Assembly (NCBI GenBank): GCA_937891975.1
Contig: CALAUA010000012.1
Span: forward strand, 1 to 64,000
From: an uncultured Bacteroidales bacterium
GTDB lineage: Bacteria > Bacteroidota > Bacteroidia > Bacteroidales > Paludibacteraceae
Direction: 5' to 3'
Length of the DNA: 64,000 bases
Positions 27,404-36,888 of the stretch are shown in pieces. Below the pieces are notes generated by a model that was given only the letters and a program-made list of their open reading frames with translations, was not told where the DNA came from and made no database searches. Within the stretch, counting starts at the first letter, position 1, and the number at the start of each line of letters is the position of its first letter. The translations under genes and the position numbers were made by a program.

Positions 27404-27994
27404 ATGACTATCATCCTCGACATGGGCGGAGTGCTAATGAACCACAACATGCCCGAATGTATTGCTCGCTTCACCGATATTCTTGGCGAAAAAAACATGA
27501 AAACAATTCTCGGACTCGCCTCCAATGGTGAAGGTACTGCCGACAGCCTCATGGAGCAATACGAACGCGGTAACATCTCCACCGATGCGTTTATTGACGG
27601 TATTATGCACTATGCTGTGCGCCCTACCACCCGCGAGGAGATTATTGCTGCATGGAACGCCATGCACGGCGGTATTCCTGCTAAACGATTGGACTTGATA
27701 CGAACTTGGAAAGATAAGGGACATCGCTTATTCCTCTTGAGCAACAACAATGAATTGCATTGGGAACATATCTTGTCGCAATACGATATATCGATGTTTG
27801 AGTACTGTTTTGCTTCGCACCTCATGCATATGAGCAAACCAGATCCACGCACATACGAATCAGTTGATAATCAGCTGCGTACATGGGACTGCGAACATCC
27901 TTTCCACTTTGTGGATGACATTGAAATTAATCGCAAGGTAGCAGAACAATTAGGCTGGCGCACCTACGAAACGATTTATGATTTATCCATTTAA
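27404..27994 (+). CDS. HAD-superfamily phosphatase (YihX-like)
   Basis: A 196-residue haloacid-dehalogenase-type hydrolase. Motif I is ILDMGGVLMNH (nucleophile Asp near residue 5), motif II is LFLLSNNN, and motif III/IV is SKPDPRTY with FVDDIEINRKVAEQLGW. The DxGG form of motif I is typical of the YihX/sugar-phosphate phosphatase group. It follows the YggS gene by 5 nt and ends at a bidirectional terminator. Confidence 0.9.
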   Translation: MTIILDMGGVLMNHNMPECIARFTDILGEKNMKTILGLASNGEGTADSLMEQYERGNISTDAFIDGIMHYAVRPTTREEIIAAWNAMHGGIPAKRLDLIRTWKDKGHRLFLLSNNNELHWEHILSQYDISMFEYCFASHLMHMSKPDPRTYESVDNQLRTWDCEHPFHFVDDIEINRKVAEQLGWRTYETIYDLSI

Positions 27995-28000
27995 CAAATA

Positions 28001-28028
28001 AAAAAAGAGGCATACACGCCTCTTTTTT
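28001..28028. terminator. Bidirectional intrinsic terminator
   Basis: AAAAAAGAGGC and GCCTCTTTTTT form an 11-bp stem with loop ATACAC. It separates the HAD gene (plus) from the convergent gene at 28050-28376 (minus). Confidence 0.92.
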
Positions 28029-28049
28029 ATCTTATATTTTTATAGAACG

Positions 28050-28376
28050 TTATTGAGTTACTCGTATTCGTGTAGCATTTAGTGCTTCAGCGAGATTTAT
28101 GACTGTCTGCTGACAAGCACCTGACTCATCATATATCTTCGGTGCAAGACGCTGCAAACTAAAGTAAATTTTTTCCGCTTCTGCCAAGGCAGCAAGCGAT
28201 GCTTCGCTAGCATCAACCGCCTTGCTTAGCAGCAAATTCATCATATCCACCGCACACCAAAACATAGCCAAACTAGTATATTTGCCATGATGCACGCGGT
28301 ACATCGGTAAAATAGCGTTATACGCCTCCTCTACTTTACCCTCGCGACGAAGTTCGAATATCTCTTTTACAGTCAT
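28050..28376 (-). CDS. Small helical protein, unknown function
   Basis: A 108-residue protein predicted to be all-helical, beginning MTVKEIFELRREGKVEEAYNAI, which looks like one TPR-type helical hairpin. No membrane segment or catalytic motif is visible. It starts immediately after the ffh stop codon (28377), so it is co-transcribed with ffh. Function unknown. Confidence 0.75.
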   Translation of the reverse strand: MTVKEIFELRREGKVEEAYNAILPMYRVHHGKYTSLAMFWCAVDMMNLLLSKAVDASEASLAALAEAEKIYFSLQRLAPKIYDESGACQQTVINLAEALNATRIRVTQ

Positions 28377-29684
28377 TTATCTTCTACGCATGCCTTGCAT
28401 TTGCTGCATCTTCTTCATCATTTTGCTCGTCTGTTCAAACTGTTTGAGGAAGCGATTGACCTCCACAATGCTTGTTCCTGAACCTTTGGCAATACGATTT
28501 TTACGACTACCATTGAGTAATTGTGGGTTGCTACGCTCTTGAGGAGTCATGGATGAGATAATCGCCTCAATCGGTTTGAAAGCATCGTCACTAATCTCCA
28601 CATCCTTGAGGGCTTTACCCATACCAGGAATCATACCCATCAAATCCTTCATCGAACCCATCTTTTTAATCTGAGCCAGTTGTGAGAGGAAGTCGTTGAA
28701 GTCAAACTGATTCTTAGCAATCTTCTTGCTGATACGGCGCGCTTCTGCCTCATCGTATTGCTCTTGCGCACGCTCAACAAGTGACACCACGTCACCCATA
28801 CCCAAGATACGATCTGCCATACGAGATGGGTGGAAGACATCCAATGCGTCCATCTTCTCGCCTGTACCGATAAACTTGATTGGTTTTTGCACCACTGAGC
28901 GGATACTCAAAGCCGCACCACCACGGGCATCACCATCCAACTTGGTCAGGATAACTCCATCAAAATCAAGGCGATCGTTAAACTCCTTGGCGGTATTCAC
29001 CGCATCTTGACCCGTCATGGCATCCACCACGAAGAGTGTCTCTTGAGGGTTGATGGCTTGCTTGATAGCAGCAATTTCCTGCATCATTTGCTCATCTACA
29101 GCCAAACGACCTGCAGTATCCACGATTACCACATCATAGCCATATGCTTTGGCTTCCTTAATGGCTTTCTCTGCTTTGATAACAGGGTTGGCTTCGCCTT
29201 CGCCTGTATATACTTTCGCGTTGATCTGCTCGCCTAGTACGCGCAACTGCTCAATAGCCGCAGGACGATACACATCACACGCCACCATCATCACGCGTTT
29301 GTTCTTTTTTGTTTGGAGATAGTTCGCCAATTTCGCAGAGAAAGTAGTTTTACCCGAACCTTGCAAACCACTCATCAATATTACTGCAGGGCTACCCTTG
29401 AGATTGATTTCGGCAGTTTCGCCTCCCATAAGAGTTGCCAACTCGTCGTGGGTAATCTTGACCATAAGTTGTCCAGGACGGACAGCAGTCATCACGTTTT
29501 GCCCCAATGCTTTGGCTTTTACCTGATCGGTAAACTGCTTGGCAGTCTTGTAGTTAACATCGGCTTCAAGCAAAGCTTTGCGGATATCCTTAACGGTTTC
29601 CGCGATATTGATTTCGGTGATACGACCTTCACCTTTAAGAATCTTAAACGAGCGTTCTAATCTTTCTGATAAATTGTCAAACAT
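28377..29684 (-). CDS. ffh: Signal recognition particle GTPase Ffh
   Basis: A 435-residue protein, the SRP54 homologue that binds the 4.5S RNA encoded at 171-268. The order is the N domain, then the G domain with SGLQGSGKTTFSAKLA, VDTAGRLAVD and LTKLDGDARGGAA, and then the methionine-rich M domain ending in MKKMQQMQGMRRR. The ATG at 29684 is chosen. The frame is open further upstream to 29738, but those codons cover the promoter. Its promoter is at 29708-29739. Confidence 0.97.
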   Translation of the reverse strand: MFDNLSERLERSFKILKGEGRITEINIAETVKDIRKALLEADVNYKTAKQFTDQVKAKALGQNVMTAVRPGQLMVKITHDELATLMGGETAEINLKGSPAVILMSGLQGSGKTTFSAKLANYLQTKKNKRVMMVACDVYRPAAIEQLRVLGEQINAKVYTGEGEANPVIKAEKAIKEAKAYGYDVVIVDTAGRLAVDEQMMQEIAAIKQAINPQETLFVVDAMTGQDAVNTAKEFNDRLDFDGVILTKLDGDARGGAALSIRSVVQKPIKFIGTGEKMDALDVFHPSRMADRILGMGDVVSLVERAQEQYDEAEARRISKKIAKNQFDFNDFLSQLAQIKKMGSMKDLMGMIPGMGKALKDVEISDDAFKPIEAIISSMTPQERSNPQLLNGSRKNRIAKGSGTSIVEVNRFLKQFEQTSKMMKKMQQMQGMRRR

Positions 29685-29707
29685 AGTACTCCATTTTAAT
29701 TTGTGTG

Positions 29708-29739
29708 CAAAGGTACTGAAAATTACGCATATATGCAAG
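29708..29739 (-). promoter_or_regulatory. Promoter of ffh
   Basis: Minus-strand CTTGCATATATGC (-33 at 29739-29736) and TACCTTTG (29715-29708), gap 20 nt. The -33 box directly abuts the amylase terminator. Confidence 0.9.
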
Positions 29740-29773
29740 AAAATCGCTGAGAATTTTGTTTCTCAGCGATTTT
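29740..29773 (-). terminator. Terminator of the amylase gene
   Basis: AAAATCGCTGAGAA and TTTCTCAGCGATTTT form a stem of about 14 bp. On the minus strand it ends in a T-run that continues into the ffh -33 box. Confidence 0.88.
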
Positions 29774-29798
29774 CATTGAATAAATATCTGTGTATTTA

Positions 29799-32708
29799 TT
29801 ATTTATTTACCAAAACACCCGCAGCGTTGTAGATATTGCCATTAGGCATGATGAGGTATAAAGCACCGTTGTATAGGATTTTGCGAGCTTGTATTTGATT
29901 TACTTCAACATCTTCCACAGCATCAGGTATATCTTCGCACAATGCTGTTACGGTACCATTGCAACCACTAAAGTTATAAATACCATGCATTGTGAAATCC
30001 AAGTCAGCTGTTTGATTACCATTACCACCATTACCATTATTCCAGATAATTTTCCAATTAGATGGCTCACCTGTAGCGCTTGCAGGAACCACGAACTTAA
30101 ATTTGTCATCGCTTAAGTGTGTAACTGCAGTACCAGGCCATTCACCTGTAAGTTGTTTATCGCCGTTAGTAGGATCCCACATATATACATAAACAGATGT
30201 ACCGAAGTTAGAACCTTGATAGAACACAGCACGCTCATCAGCAGACTCCAAGCACATCTCACTAGGTGTTGGTCCTGGGTTTGGATTTGGATTAGGTGTT
30301 TCACCTGTATCACCACCCTCACAAAGCTTGGTCACAAGGCTTTGATAACCTCCTGTGGTGTATAATCCGCGCATTTGGAACTTCAAATCATCTGTTTGCT
30401 TGCCATTGCCATTATTATTCCAAATAATTTGCCAATTTGAACCATCACCTGTCATACTTTCAGGAATAACGAATTTGAACGTCCCACCACCAAGGTGCTC
30501 TGCACGTTGTCCTGGCCAGCTACCGGTAAGATTTGTACTACCCTTCCAAATATGTACAGCTACTGAAGTTCCCCAATCTTTATCCCCTTTGAAGAATACG
30601 GCGCGCTCATTAGCAGAAGCCACACAAGGCTCTACTGACTCACCCCAATCGGTGCTACCACCTTGACCAAAGCGATCATCCAATTCTTCTTCAGTACCAT
30701 CCCAATTAGAAGAACTTCCTACTGAAGACTTACCATAAATATACTTGCCATCTGTACCAACTTTACCTGGCGCTTTGGTTTTGTCAGTATCCAATACATA
30801 TACACGGAGATTACCCTTACCAGAGCAAGACACTGTCAATGTTCCATTGGTTACTGTCTTCACATCTCCAGTCACACAATCTTTATAGGTACCATTCAAG
30901 ATATTTCTAAACGTTGCACCACCTGAGATGGTTACCAACGCATATGAGTCGGTAGTAGCATCGGTATAACGACGTTTGAATGCAAACGAACCGGAGCAAC
31001 CATCTGTAGAGTATTGACCTTTACGCAATGCAGGCACTGCCATACGAATCTTAGCCAAACGTTGGATATGCAATGCGAGAGGGTGATTCAATGTTTGTGC
31101 CATATTACCAGTAGCATTAGAATATTCAGCAAAGTCAGTAACGTTAGCTGATCCTTTGATATAGCCGCCATAATATGCACGACCTGTCTCTTTCAATGCA
31201 ATATTTGGACCTTTATCAATCACGCAACCTTTCTTAAACTCAATCTCAGAACCATAATATACACAAGGAATACCACGGAAAGTAAACATCAATGCCAAGT
31301 TCTCAGCCCATGTATCTTGACTTTGGCTGAAGCGTTGGCCTTCTGGAGCACCATCAGGTGCATAGTCGTGAGAATCAACGTATGTTACGTTCCATGTAGC
31401 ATCGTTGTAGTATTTGTCACCATATCGCACTCCCCATGCTTCACCTGCAGAACGGAAGTTCCAGTGCATAGGGAAGTCAATAATGCTCAAACCAGAATTT
31501 TGGCTGTAATCAGGTTCGTGATAGCTATTACCATTGAGCAAGGCGTTTTGTGATGTACGACCATCGCTATATTGACCATCATTGTCAGCAGCATGTTGAT
31601 TAACAGAAGTTACGTTAGTATGGTTACCTTTCTCGCCCTCTTTTACAAACATATCATTCCATGAAGTCTCGCTGGTATCCCAAGCGTAGTTCTTCTTCTC
31701 CTTCCATGTGTAGAAGTATGGACTCAAATTGTCGTGGTTACGATAGGTCACGTTACGGTCACGTGCACATACCTCAGCAAACATAAAGAAGTCGCCACCA
31801 TTACGTGCTGCCTTATGCTCTTCTGCCAATGCCTCAAACTGAGGGATAAAGTTCTTGTTGAAAGTCAAACGAGAGATGTGACCACCAGTATCAATACGGA
31901 AACCGTCCACACCCATCTTAATAAACTCGCCATAGCACTTAACGAGGTAGTTAGCCACGTATTGGTTCTCAGTGTTGAGGTCCACGCAGTCACCTGCAAT
32001 CTGTCCCCACCAACGGCTATCATCGTCCCAGTTGAAGTGGCTATAGTGGTGCCAGTAGTTGTTCTTGTCATGGTTTTGACCATCGGTATTCTTCATCTGT
32101 GCCAAACGCGCAGAATATTGCTGACCACCAGGAAGGCTCAAATAGTTGTCAGGCAACTTACCACCATCTTTCTTGGTGTAAGGCACCATACAATCATCAA
32201 TACTGCTTTGATCAGCTTCCCAATCGCGGGTAAATAATTTGCAGAGATTCTCTTCGCCAAAGTTACCAGTGTGATTCAATACAATATCCAAGATTATCTT
32301 CATACCCCTTGCATGGGCAGCGTCAATCAGGTCTTGGAACTTCACATCCTCACTCTCATAGCGTTTGTCCACTTTCGAAAAGTTATGAGCATGGTATCCA
32401 TGATAGTCATAGCCAGAAGCGTTCTCCACGACAGGAGTAATCCATACAGCGGTAAAACCGAGTGCCTTGATGTAGTCCAGTTTCTCGATCAGACCTTTGA
32501 AGTCACCACGCCATGCAGGGTCACCTACGTTGTAGTTTTGTGCATCCCAACATTGAGTGTCATTGCTTGGATCACCGTTGTAAAAACGAGTGGTCATCAC
32601 AAAATAGATTTGCTCGTCACGGAAGTCCGTACGAGAAGGGAACAGAGTGGCAGCAAATGCCATAGTTGTACTAAAAAGTACAATCAAAGATAATAAAATT
32701 TTCTTCAT
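29799..32708 (-). CDS. Secreted GH13 alpha-amylase with two starch-binding modules
   Basis: A 969-residue secreted enzyme hydrolysing alpha-1,4-glucans. Signal peptide 1-19 (ending AFA). The GH13 catalytic barrel (about 25-640) has the expected triad: Asp273 in FRIDTGG, Glu312 in FAEVCARD and Asp448 in YVDSHDYA. Two tandem modules of CBM26-like type follow at about 700-800 and 818-928. Each begins ERAVF(F/Y) and contains NWxIIWNNxxG, and they are joined by a Pro/Asn linker. The C-terminal 40 residues resemble the short Bacteroidota tail often found on exported enzymes; a T9SS role for it is only inferred. It has its own promoter and terminator. Confidence 0.95.
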   Translation of the reverse strand: MKKILLSLIVLFSTTMAFAATLFPSRTDFRDEQIYFVMTTRFYNGDPSNDTQCWDAQNYNVGDPAWRGDFKGLIEKLDYIKALGFTAVWITPVVENASGYDYHGYHAHNFSKVDKRYESEDVKFQDLIDAAHARGMKIILDIVLNHTGNFGEENLCKLFTRDWEADQSSIDDCMVPYTKKDGGKLPDNYLSLPGGQQYSARLAQMKNTDGQNHDKNNYWHHYSHFNWDDDSRWWGQIAGDCVDLNTENQYVANYLVKCYGEFIKMGVDGFRIDTGGHISRLTFNKNFIPQFEALAEEHKAARNGGDFFMFAEVCARDRNVTYRNHDNLSPYFYTWKEKKNYAWDTSETSWNDMFVKEGEKGNHTNVTSVNQHAADNDGQYSDGRTSQNALLNGNSYHEPDYSQNSGLSIIDFPMHWNFRSAGEAWGVRYGDKYYNDATWNVTYVDSHDYAPDGAPEGQRFSQSQDTWAENLALMFTFRGIPCVYYGSEIEFKKGCVIDKGPNIALKETGRAYYGGYIKGSANVTDFAEYSNATGNMAQTLNHPLALHIQRLAKIRMAVPALRKGQYSTDGCSGSFAFKRRYTDATTDSYALVTISGGATFRNILNGTYKDCVTGDVKTVTNGTLTVSCSGKGNLRVYVLDTDKTKAPGKVGTDGKYIYGKSSVGSSSNWDGTEEELDDRFGQGGSTDWGESVEPCVASANERAVFFKGDKDWGTSVAVHIWKGSTNLTGSWPGQRAEHLGGGTFKFVIPESMTGDGSNWQIIWNNNGNGKQTDDLKFQMRGLYTTGGYQSLVTKLCEGGDTGETPNPNPNPGPTPSEMCLESADERAVFYQGSNFGTSVYVYMWDPTNGDKQLTGEWPGTAVTHLSDDKFKFVVPASATGEPSNWKIIWNNGNGGNGNQTADLDFTMHGIYNFSGCNGTVTALCEDIPDAVEDVEVNQIQARKILYNGALYLIMPNGNIYNAAGVLVNK

Positions 32709-32747
32709 GATTTATTAAATTGAATGTATGTTTTTCTAAATTCGCTG

Positions 32748-32779
32748 CAAAGGTACAACAAAGTATTGAAATGGGGAAA
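32748..32779 (-). promoter_or_regulatory. Promoter of the amylase gene
   Basis: Minus-strand TACCTTTG (32755-32748) with TTTC rather than TTTG at the -33 position (32779-32776), gap 20 nt, about 40 nt before the start codon. Confidence 0.75.
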
Positions 32780-32830
32780 TTATTTTAACATATTATATGA
32801 ATATAATATGCACAATCGTTTGCAGAAACA

Positions 32831-33766
32831 TCATTTTATCCAAGGATAAGAAGATTGGAGAAGACCAATTCGTTGGTTTAGTTTCTCTTGAAAGGTATGA
32901 GCTTCTAGTGAATCTGGGTGCAAAAACCGATGCTGACGATCTCGCCATAATTGATGAAGTGTACGCATCTCATTTTGAGTATCCATAGTCATGTAGGTTT
33001 CTACAAAACGCTGCCAGATATACTCTACCGCAACCGATGAAGGATGTACCATATCCTCTGCATAGAAACGATAGTCTCGAAGTTCGTCAAGCATGATTTC
33101 GTATGCAGGGAAGTAAGAAAGTTGATGGCATCTAGTTGATAGTCGGCATAACTGGTCTATCGCTTGTAAAAGAATTGCCTTGCTAAGTTGATTGGCATGT
33201 AGTCCGTCTTTGATATGACGAATCGGACTTACCGTAAATATCCACTGTTTATCAGGCATAGAAGCCACTATCGGTTGCCAAAGTGCTACGATTTCATTGA
33301 CTGTCATAGAGCGATGTGCAAAGCGATTGGCTGGCAACTTATGACAATTGGCCACAACCTGTCCTTCATACTCATACACCCACGCCGTACCAAACGTAAC
33401 AATGATAGTAGTTGCAGTATTCAGTGCATTGTTCATCAACCGATTAGCATCTTCACAACGTTGAATAAGAATCTCCTTATCCATATGTGAAAAACTACCA
33501 TGATGTGCTAGCGAATGCCACAATTTCTTATGCTCAACCAGACCTATATCCGATATCCGATACCCGATATCCAATACCGCCTTTGCTATTGAAGCAGGAT
33601 TGTAGAGCGTACCGTATGGATTGATTGTATTTTGAAAGTAATGCTCAGCAAACTTTGCACCGATATTATCTGCAAAGCACGACCCCAAGAGCAATATCTT
33701 GTCCTTATAACCAATCTTCTTCTCCGAAGGACTAATATTTACCGATGTATATAGTTTCATATCCAA
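32831..33766 (-). CDS. GSCFA-domain protein
   Basis: A 311-residue protein of the GSCFA family (SGNH-like fold), named for the motif visible as LLGSCFADNIG near residue 26. NPYGTLYNPASIA, LWHSLAHHGSFSH and FTVSPIRHIKDG are further family blocks. Role probably lies in acyl or surface-sugar chemistry, but it is not established. Residues about 63-75 (LDIGYRISDIG) are encoded by a 7-bp repeat at 33546-33580. It follows the FtsX-type permease gene by 6 nt. A second Met two codons later is an alternative start. Confidence 0.88.
   Translation of the reverse strand: MDMKLYTSVNISPSEKKIGYKDKILLLGSCFADNIGAKFAEHYFQNTINPYGTLYNPASIAKAVLDIGYRISDIGLVEHKKLWHSLAHHGSFSHMDKEILIQRCEDANRLMNNALNTATTIIVTFGTAWVYEYEGQVVANCHKLPANRFAHRSMTVNEIVALWQPIVASMPDKQWIFTVSPIRHIKDGLHANQLSKAILLQAIDQLCRLSTRCHQLSYFPAYEIMLDELRDYRFYAEDMVHPSSVAVEYIWQRFVETYMTMDTQNEMRTLHQLWRDRQHRFLHPDSLEAHTFQEKLNQRIGLLQSSYPWIK
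33546..33580 (-). repeat. 7-bp repeat inside the GSCFA gene
   Basis: Five units on the plus strand: ATATCCG, ATATCCG, ATACCCG, ATATCCA, ATACCGC. They encode LDIGYRISDIG in a variable loop. Confidence 0.85.
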
Positions 33767-33772
33767 ACTTCC

Positions 33773-35014
33773 TTATTCAAAATGCATTACTTTTGCAGGG
33801 CTAATCTGTGACACGATAGCCGAGGGTGCCAACATAATAATCCAAGCCACTAATAATACACCTACATTCAAAGCTAGCAACCATCCCCACGGAAACGCCA
33901 TAGGTACATAACTAACATAGTAGGTAGCAGCATCTAATGGTATGAGGTGGGTAAAATACTGTAGCGCAACAATGCCTAATCCCAAGATATTTCCCAAGAA
34001 CATTCCTTTACCTACTAACATAATTGATTCATAAATAAATATCCTTCTAACAAATTGATTATTAGCCCCCAATGCCTTGAGAGTACCTATTAGATTGACA
34101 CTTTCCAAAATCAATATAATCAGGCCTGTAATAATACTGAAACCTGATACGCACAACATAAGCAATATGATGATTATCACATTCATATCTAGTAAATCTA
34201 GCCAACCAAATATTTGTGGATTCAATTGCTCAATTGTTTGGGTATAAAATGCATTGCCTGCTTCATCCAAACGGTTTGCTGTGGCGAAATACACCCGGTC
34301 TGCGACCTCATGCAAACACGACAAATCATCAACAAGTATCTCTATACCAGATGCTTGCGAATCTTTCCATTGATTGAGTTGACGTACCAACGCAATGTCG
34401 CCCAAAACAAACATACGATCCATTTCACTCATACAGGTGTTGTATAGTCCTGATACGTATAGTCTGCGCACACGCAAGTTTTCCTGTACAAAATAACAGA
34501 GAATCTGATCCCCCACGGTCAAATGCAATTGAGAGGCCAAGATTGAAGATATAATCACTTCATTTGCAGCAGTCGGTAATGAACCTATTACTAGATTATC
34601 AGCAAAATAATCCCAATAATCTGTTCCTTTAAAAATAATACCTTGAAAAGCACTATCCGTTTTCAAAATGCCAGGTTTAGAAGCAAAAGTAGAAACCTTC
34701 TTCACATGAGCTAATCCTTGCAATTTCTGTAACAACGAGTCCGACAAATCCACTGGTTGGAGCTCATAGGTCGCATTGTTATCAAAATTTACCACTTGAA
34801 TATGGCTTCCAAAACCTGCTACTTTCTGCTGTACCTCTTCTTTGAAACCAACTACCACACAAATCGCCACAATCATCACCATTACACCTATCACTATTCC
34901 CCCTAGTGCCACACGCACCGCAGGACGAGAAGTACGTTTCTGCCCTTCCTCCGAAAAATACAATTTTTGGGCGATTTTCCACTCTGATTGGCTCGTTTTT
35001 AAATACTTTGGCAT
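33773..35014 (-). CDS. FtsX-like ABC transporter permease (LolC/E-like)
   Basis: A 413-residue inner-membrane permease with the LolCE/MacB topology. One transmembrane helix lies near 35-55, followed by a large periplasmic domain (about 60-270) and three C-terminal helices (about 275-300, 325-350, 375-400). The opening FSEEGQKRTSRPAVRVALGG is characteristic of this group. It probably moves lipoproteins or extracts substrates with an ATPase encoded elsewhere. Divergent from the 142-residue protein gene with 23 nt between starts. Confidence 0.88.
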   Translation of the reverse strand: MPKYLKTSQSEWKIAQKLYFSEEGQKRTSRPAVRVALGGIVIGVMVMIVAICVVVGFKEEVQQKVAGFGSHIQVVNFDNNATYELQPVDLSDSLLQKLQGLAHVKKVSTFASKPGILKTDSAFQGIIFKGTDYWDYFADNLVIGSLPTAANEVIISSILASQLHLTVGDQILCYFVQENLRVRRLYVSGLYNTCMSEMDRMFVLGDIALVRQLNQWKDSQASGIEILVDDLSCLHEVADRVYFATANRLDEAGNAFYTQTIEQLNPQIFGWLDLLDMNVIIIILLMLCVSGFSIITGLIILILESVNLIGTLKALGANNQFVRRIFIYESIMLVGKGMFLGNILGLGIVALQYFTHLIPLDAATYYVSYVPMAFPWGWLLALNVGVLLVAWIIMLAPSAIVSQISPAKVMHFE

Positions 35015-35037
35015 AATTTTTGTAGGTAATTTCTCGT

Positions 35038-35466
35038 ATGAGATATCTTGGTTTTATAATACTTTCTATTTGCGTTGTAACCAATCTGTTTGCTCAACAC
35101 CCTCGCCGTACAGCCGAGGACATTGCCCGTAAGCAAACAGAGATGTTAGTGCGCGAATTGAACATTCAAGATAGTATTATTCGCAATACACTTTACCATC
35201 TTCATCTCAAGTTTGCTCGCAAACGCGAAATCAGCAATACTCGTGCAGAAGCTATGCAATATATGCAAGAGATTAACGCTGAATTGCAAAAAATACTCAC
35301 TCCCATTCAATATAAACAGTTTATGAGTCAGCAAGTCAATTACGAACCCCATCGCCATCATAAACCTTACAACCGAATCATTACACGCTCAGGCGACTCT
35401 ATTCCACTTGATGCATACGGCGAAGCACCCAATATCCAACAAGCGCCGTCAGGGTCCCTACCATAA
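35038..35466 (+). CDS. Small secreted helical protein
   Basis: A 142-residue protein with a signal peptide (residues 1-19, ending LFAQ). The mature part is helical with ARKQTEMLVRELN and ALQ-type heptads, then TPIQYKQFMSQQ. This layout resembles the periplasmic Spy/CpxP or DUF4890 type chaperone-like proteins, an inference from pattern only. Its 3' end overlaps the convergent PAP2 gene by 68 nt. Confidence 0.7.
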   Translation: MRYLGFIILSICVVTNLFAQHPRRTAEDIARKQTEMLVRELNIQDSIIRNTLYHLHLKFARKREISNTRAEAMQYMQEINAELQKILTPIQYKQFMSQQVNYEPHRHHKPYNRIITRSGDSIPLDAYGEAPNIQQAPSGSLP

Positions 35467-35995
35467 GTCCACCCAATATATCTGTGGGATAATGTACCCC
35501 AAGATACATTCTGCTATAGCAATTTGCCGCCACCCAAAGCATCAAGCCACAGGTGGCTATTTTGTTACGCCAAATGAGTGAGAAGAGCAACGCACACGCC
35601 ATCGTATTCGCCGCATGGCTACTCACAAACCCATATCGCCCACTCTTATACCCATTTACCAAATGCAACACGCCTTCTAATTCGGGCACGCGCGTGGGGC
35701 GTGGGCGAGCAACGAGGTCTTTCAGTATCCCCGAAGCAATAAAGTCCGCAGCACCTACTGCCAACGCTATCACCACTATCATCACTACACATGCAGGCAC
35801 TTTTTGCAGCCACTTGGCAGCCGTTGGAGCGGGCTTACAGTAACGCCATACTAACAATCCTATCAGCAACACATATAGCGGAATCCATGTCGCCTTTGCA
35901 GAGATAATCCACATCAGCGTATCTGCCCATGGCGCATGCCATCCATTGATTGCTAACAGAATTTCGGTGTCAATATGTAGTAGTTTCTCTATCAT
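35399..35995 (-). CDS. PAP2-family phosphatase
   Basis: A 198-residue membrane phosphatase with the three canonical motifs intact: KDLVARPRPT, SSHAANTMA and SRMYLGVHYPTDILGG. About five transmembrane helices. It probably dephosphorylates undecaprenyl pyrophosphate or another lipid phosphate. It is 22 nt downstream of rsmE and overlaps the convergent 142-residue gene by 68 nt, so both proteins use the same DNA at their C termini. Confidence 0.93.
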   Translation of the reverse strand: MIEKLLHIDTEILLAINGWHAPWADTLMWIISAKATWIPLYVLLIGLLVWRYCKPAPTAAKWLQKVPACVVMIVVIALAVGAADFIASGILKDLVARPRPTRVPELEGVLHLVNGYKSGRYGFVSSHAANTMACALLFSLIWRNKIATCGLMLWVAANCYSRMYLGVHYPTDILGGLMVGTLTALVGYWVLRRMHQVE

Positions 35996-36017
35996 CTCTT
36001 ATCTACAGCGTAGTGAT

Positions 36018-36728
36018 CTATTCCTCATTCAACAATACCGCCGTATGGCATGCCACTACGCCTGCTGTTTCGGTGCGAAGGCGCGAACGGCCTAATCCTA
36101 CAGGTACAAAGCCCTGAGCGATAGCGTGCTCTACCTCCTGCTCTGAAAAGTCGCCTTCTGGACCAATCAAAATGAGTACGTTTCTACCCTTGCGCAGTAC
36201 GTCTTTCAGTTCGCGCTTCTCATCTTTGTAGCAATGAGCGATATATTTATCCATATCCTCGTTGCCACCGTATTGTTGCATAAGCGTGGCAAAATCCGTC
36301 AACGGATTGAGTTTGGGAAGATAGGGCGTAAGTGACTGTTTGGCAGCCGACAATATTATCTTCTCCAATCGGTCATTGCGCAGATTCTTACGCTCCGAGA
36401 ATCGGCACAATAGCGGCGTAATCTCATCCACACCAATCTCTGTGCACTTCTCCACCATCCATTCTAGTCGCTCGATATTCTTTGTCGGAGCAATTGCTAC
36501 ATGCAAGTAGATATTGTGCGTTTTTACTTGCTTCTCTTGGCCCAGAATCTCAAACTCGCAATGACGGGGATGAGGATTGGTGATACGCGCATGGTAGGTC
36601 GTACCACGCCCATCGGTCAGCAGTATCTCATCGCCACGGTCATAGCGCAGCACACGCACACAGTGTGCAGACTCCTCTTCGCTAAGGAAATGGCTGGTCT
36701 CTATGTCTGGAGTGTAAAACAAATACAT
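36018..36728 (-). CDS. rsmE: 16S rRNA (uracil-1498-N3)-methyltransferase
   Basis: A 236-residue SPOUT-class enzyme that makes m3U1498 in 16S rRNA. Diagnostic pieces are MYLFYTPDI at the start, EESAHCVRVLR, LEWMVEKCTEIGVDEI, LIGPEGDFSEQE and LGRSRLRTETAGVVA. The ATG at 36728 is chosen because the conserved start follows; the frame is open 10 codons more. It is followed by the PAP2 gene. Confidence 0.95.
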   Translation of the reverse strand: MYLFYTPDIETSHFLSEEESAHCVRVLRYDRGDEILLTDGRGTTYHARITNPHPRHCEFEILGQEKQVKTHNIYLHVAIAPTKNIERLEWMVEKCTEIGVDEITPLLCRFSERKNLRNDRLEKIILSAAKQSLTPYLPKLNPLTDFATLMQQYGGNEDMDKYIAHCYKDEKRELKDVLRKGRNVLILIGPEGDFSEQEVEHAIAQGFVPVGLGRSRLRTETAGVVACHTAVLLNEE

Positions 36729-36780
36729 ACAATTGGTAGTAATCTTAATAAAACGCACTTTTTTGAGTACGGAGTTGGTA

Positions 36781-36829
36781 GGTTCGTCCTTGGTTCATCC
36801 TTGGTTCGTCCTTGGTTCGTACTTGGTCT
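36781..36829. repeat. 11-bp tandem array C
   Basis: Four full units and a partial fifth: GGTTCGTCCTT, GGTTCATCCTT, GGTTCGTCCTT, GGTTCGTACTT, GGTC. It lies upstream of rsmE and downstream of prfA. Confidence 0.92.
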
Positions 36830-36888
36830 TTTATAGGGAAGGTACAAGGGAAAAGCAATCTTAATAATCGTACACTATTATCCGTTAC

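Noticed and set aside
29685..29738. N-terminal extension MHICVIFSTF of ffh and the similar one of the kinase-RapZ gene (40147-40200)
   Set aside because: Both stretches are translations of the promoter itself, which explains their likeness; transcription would start downstream.
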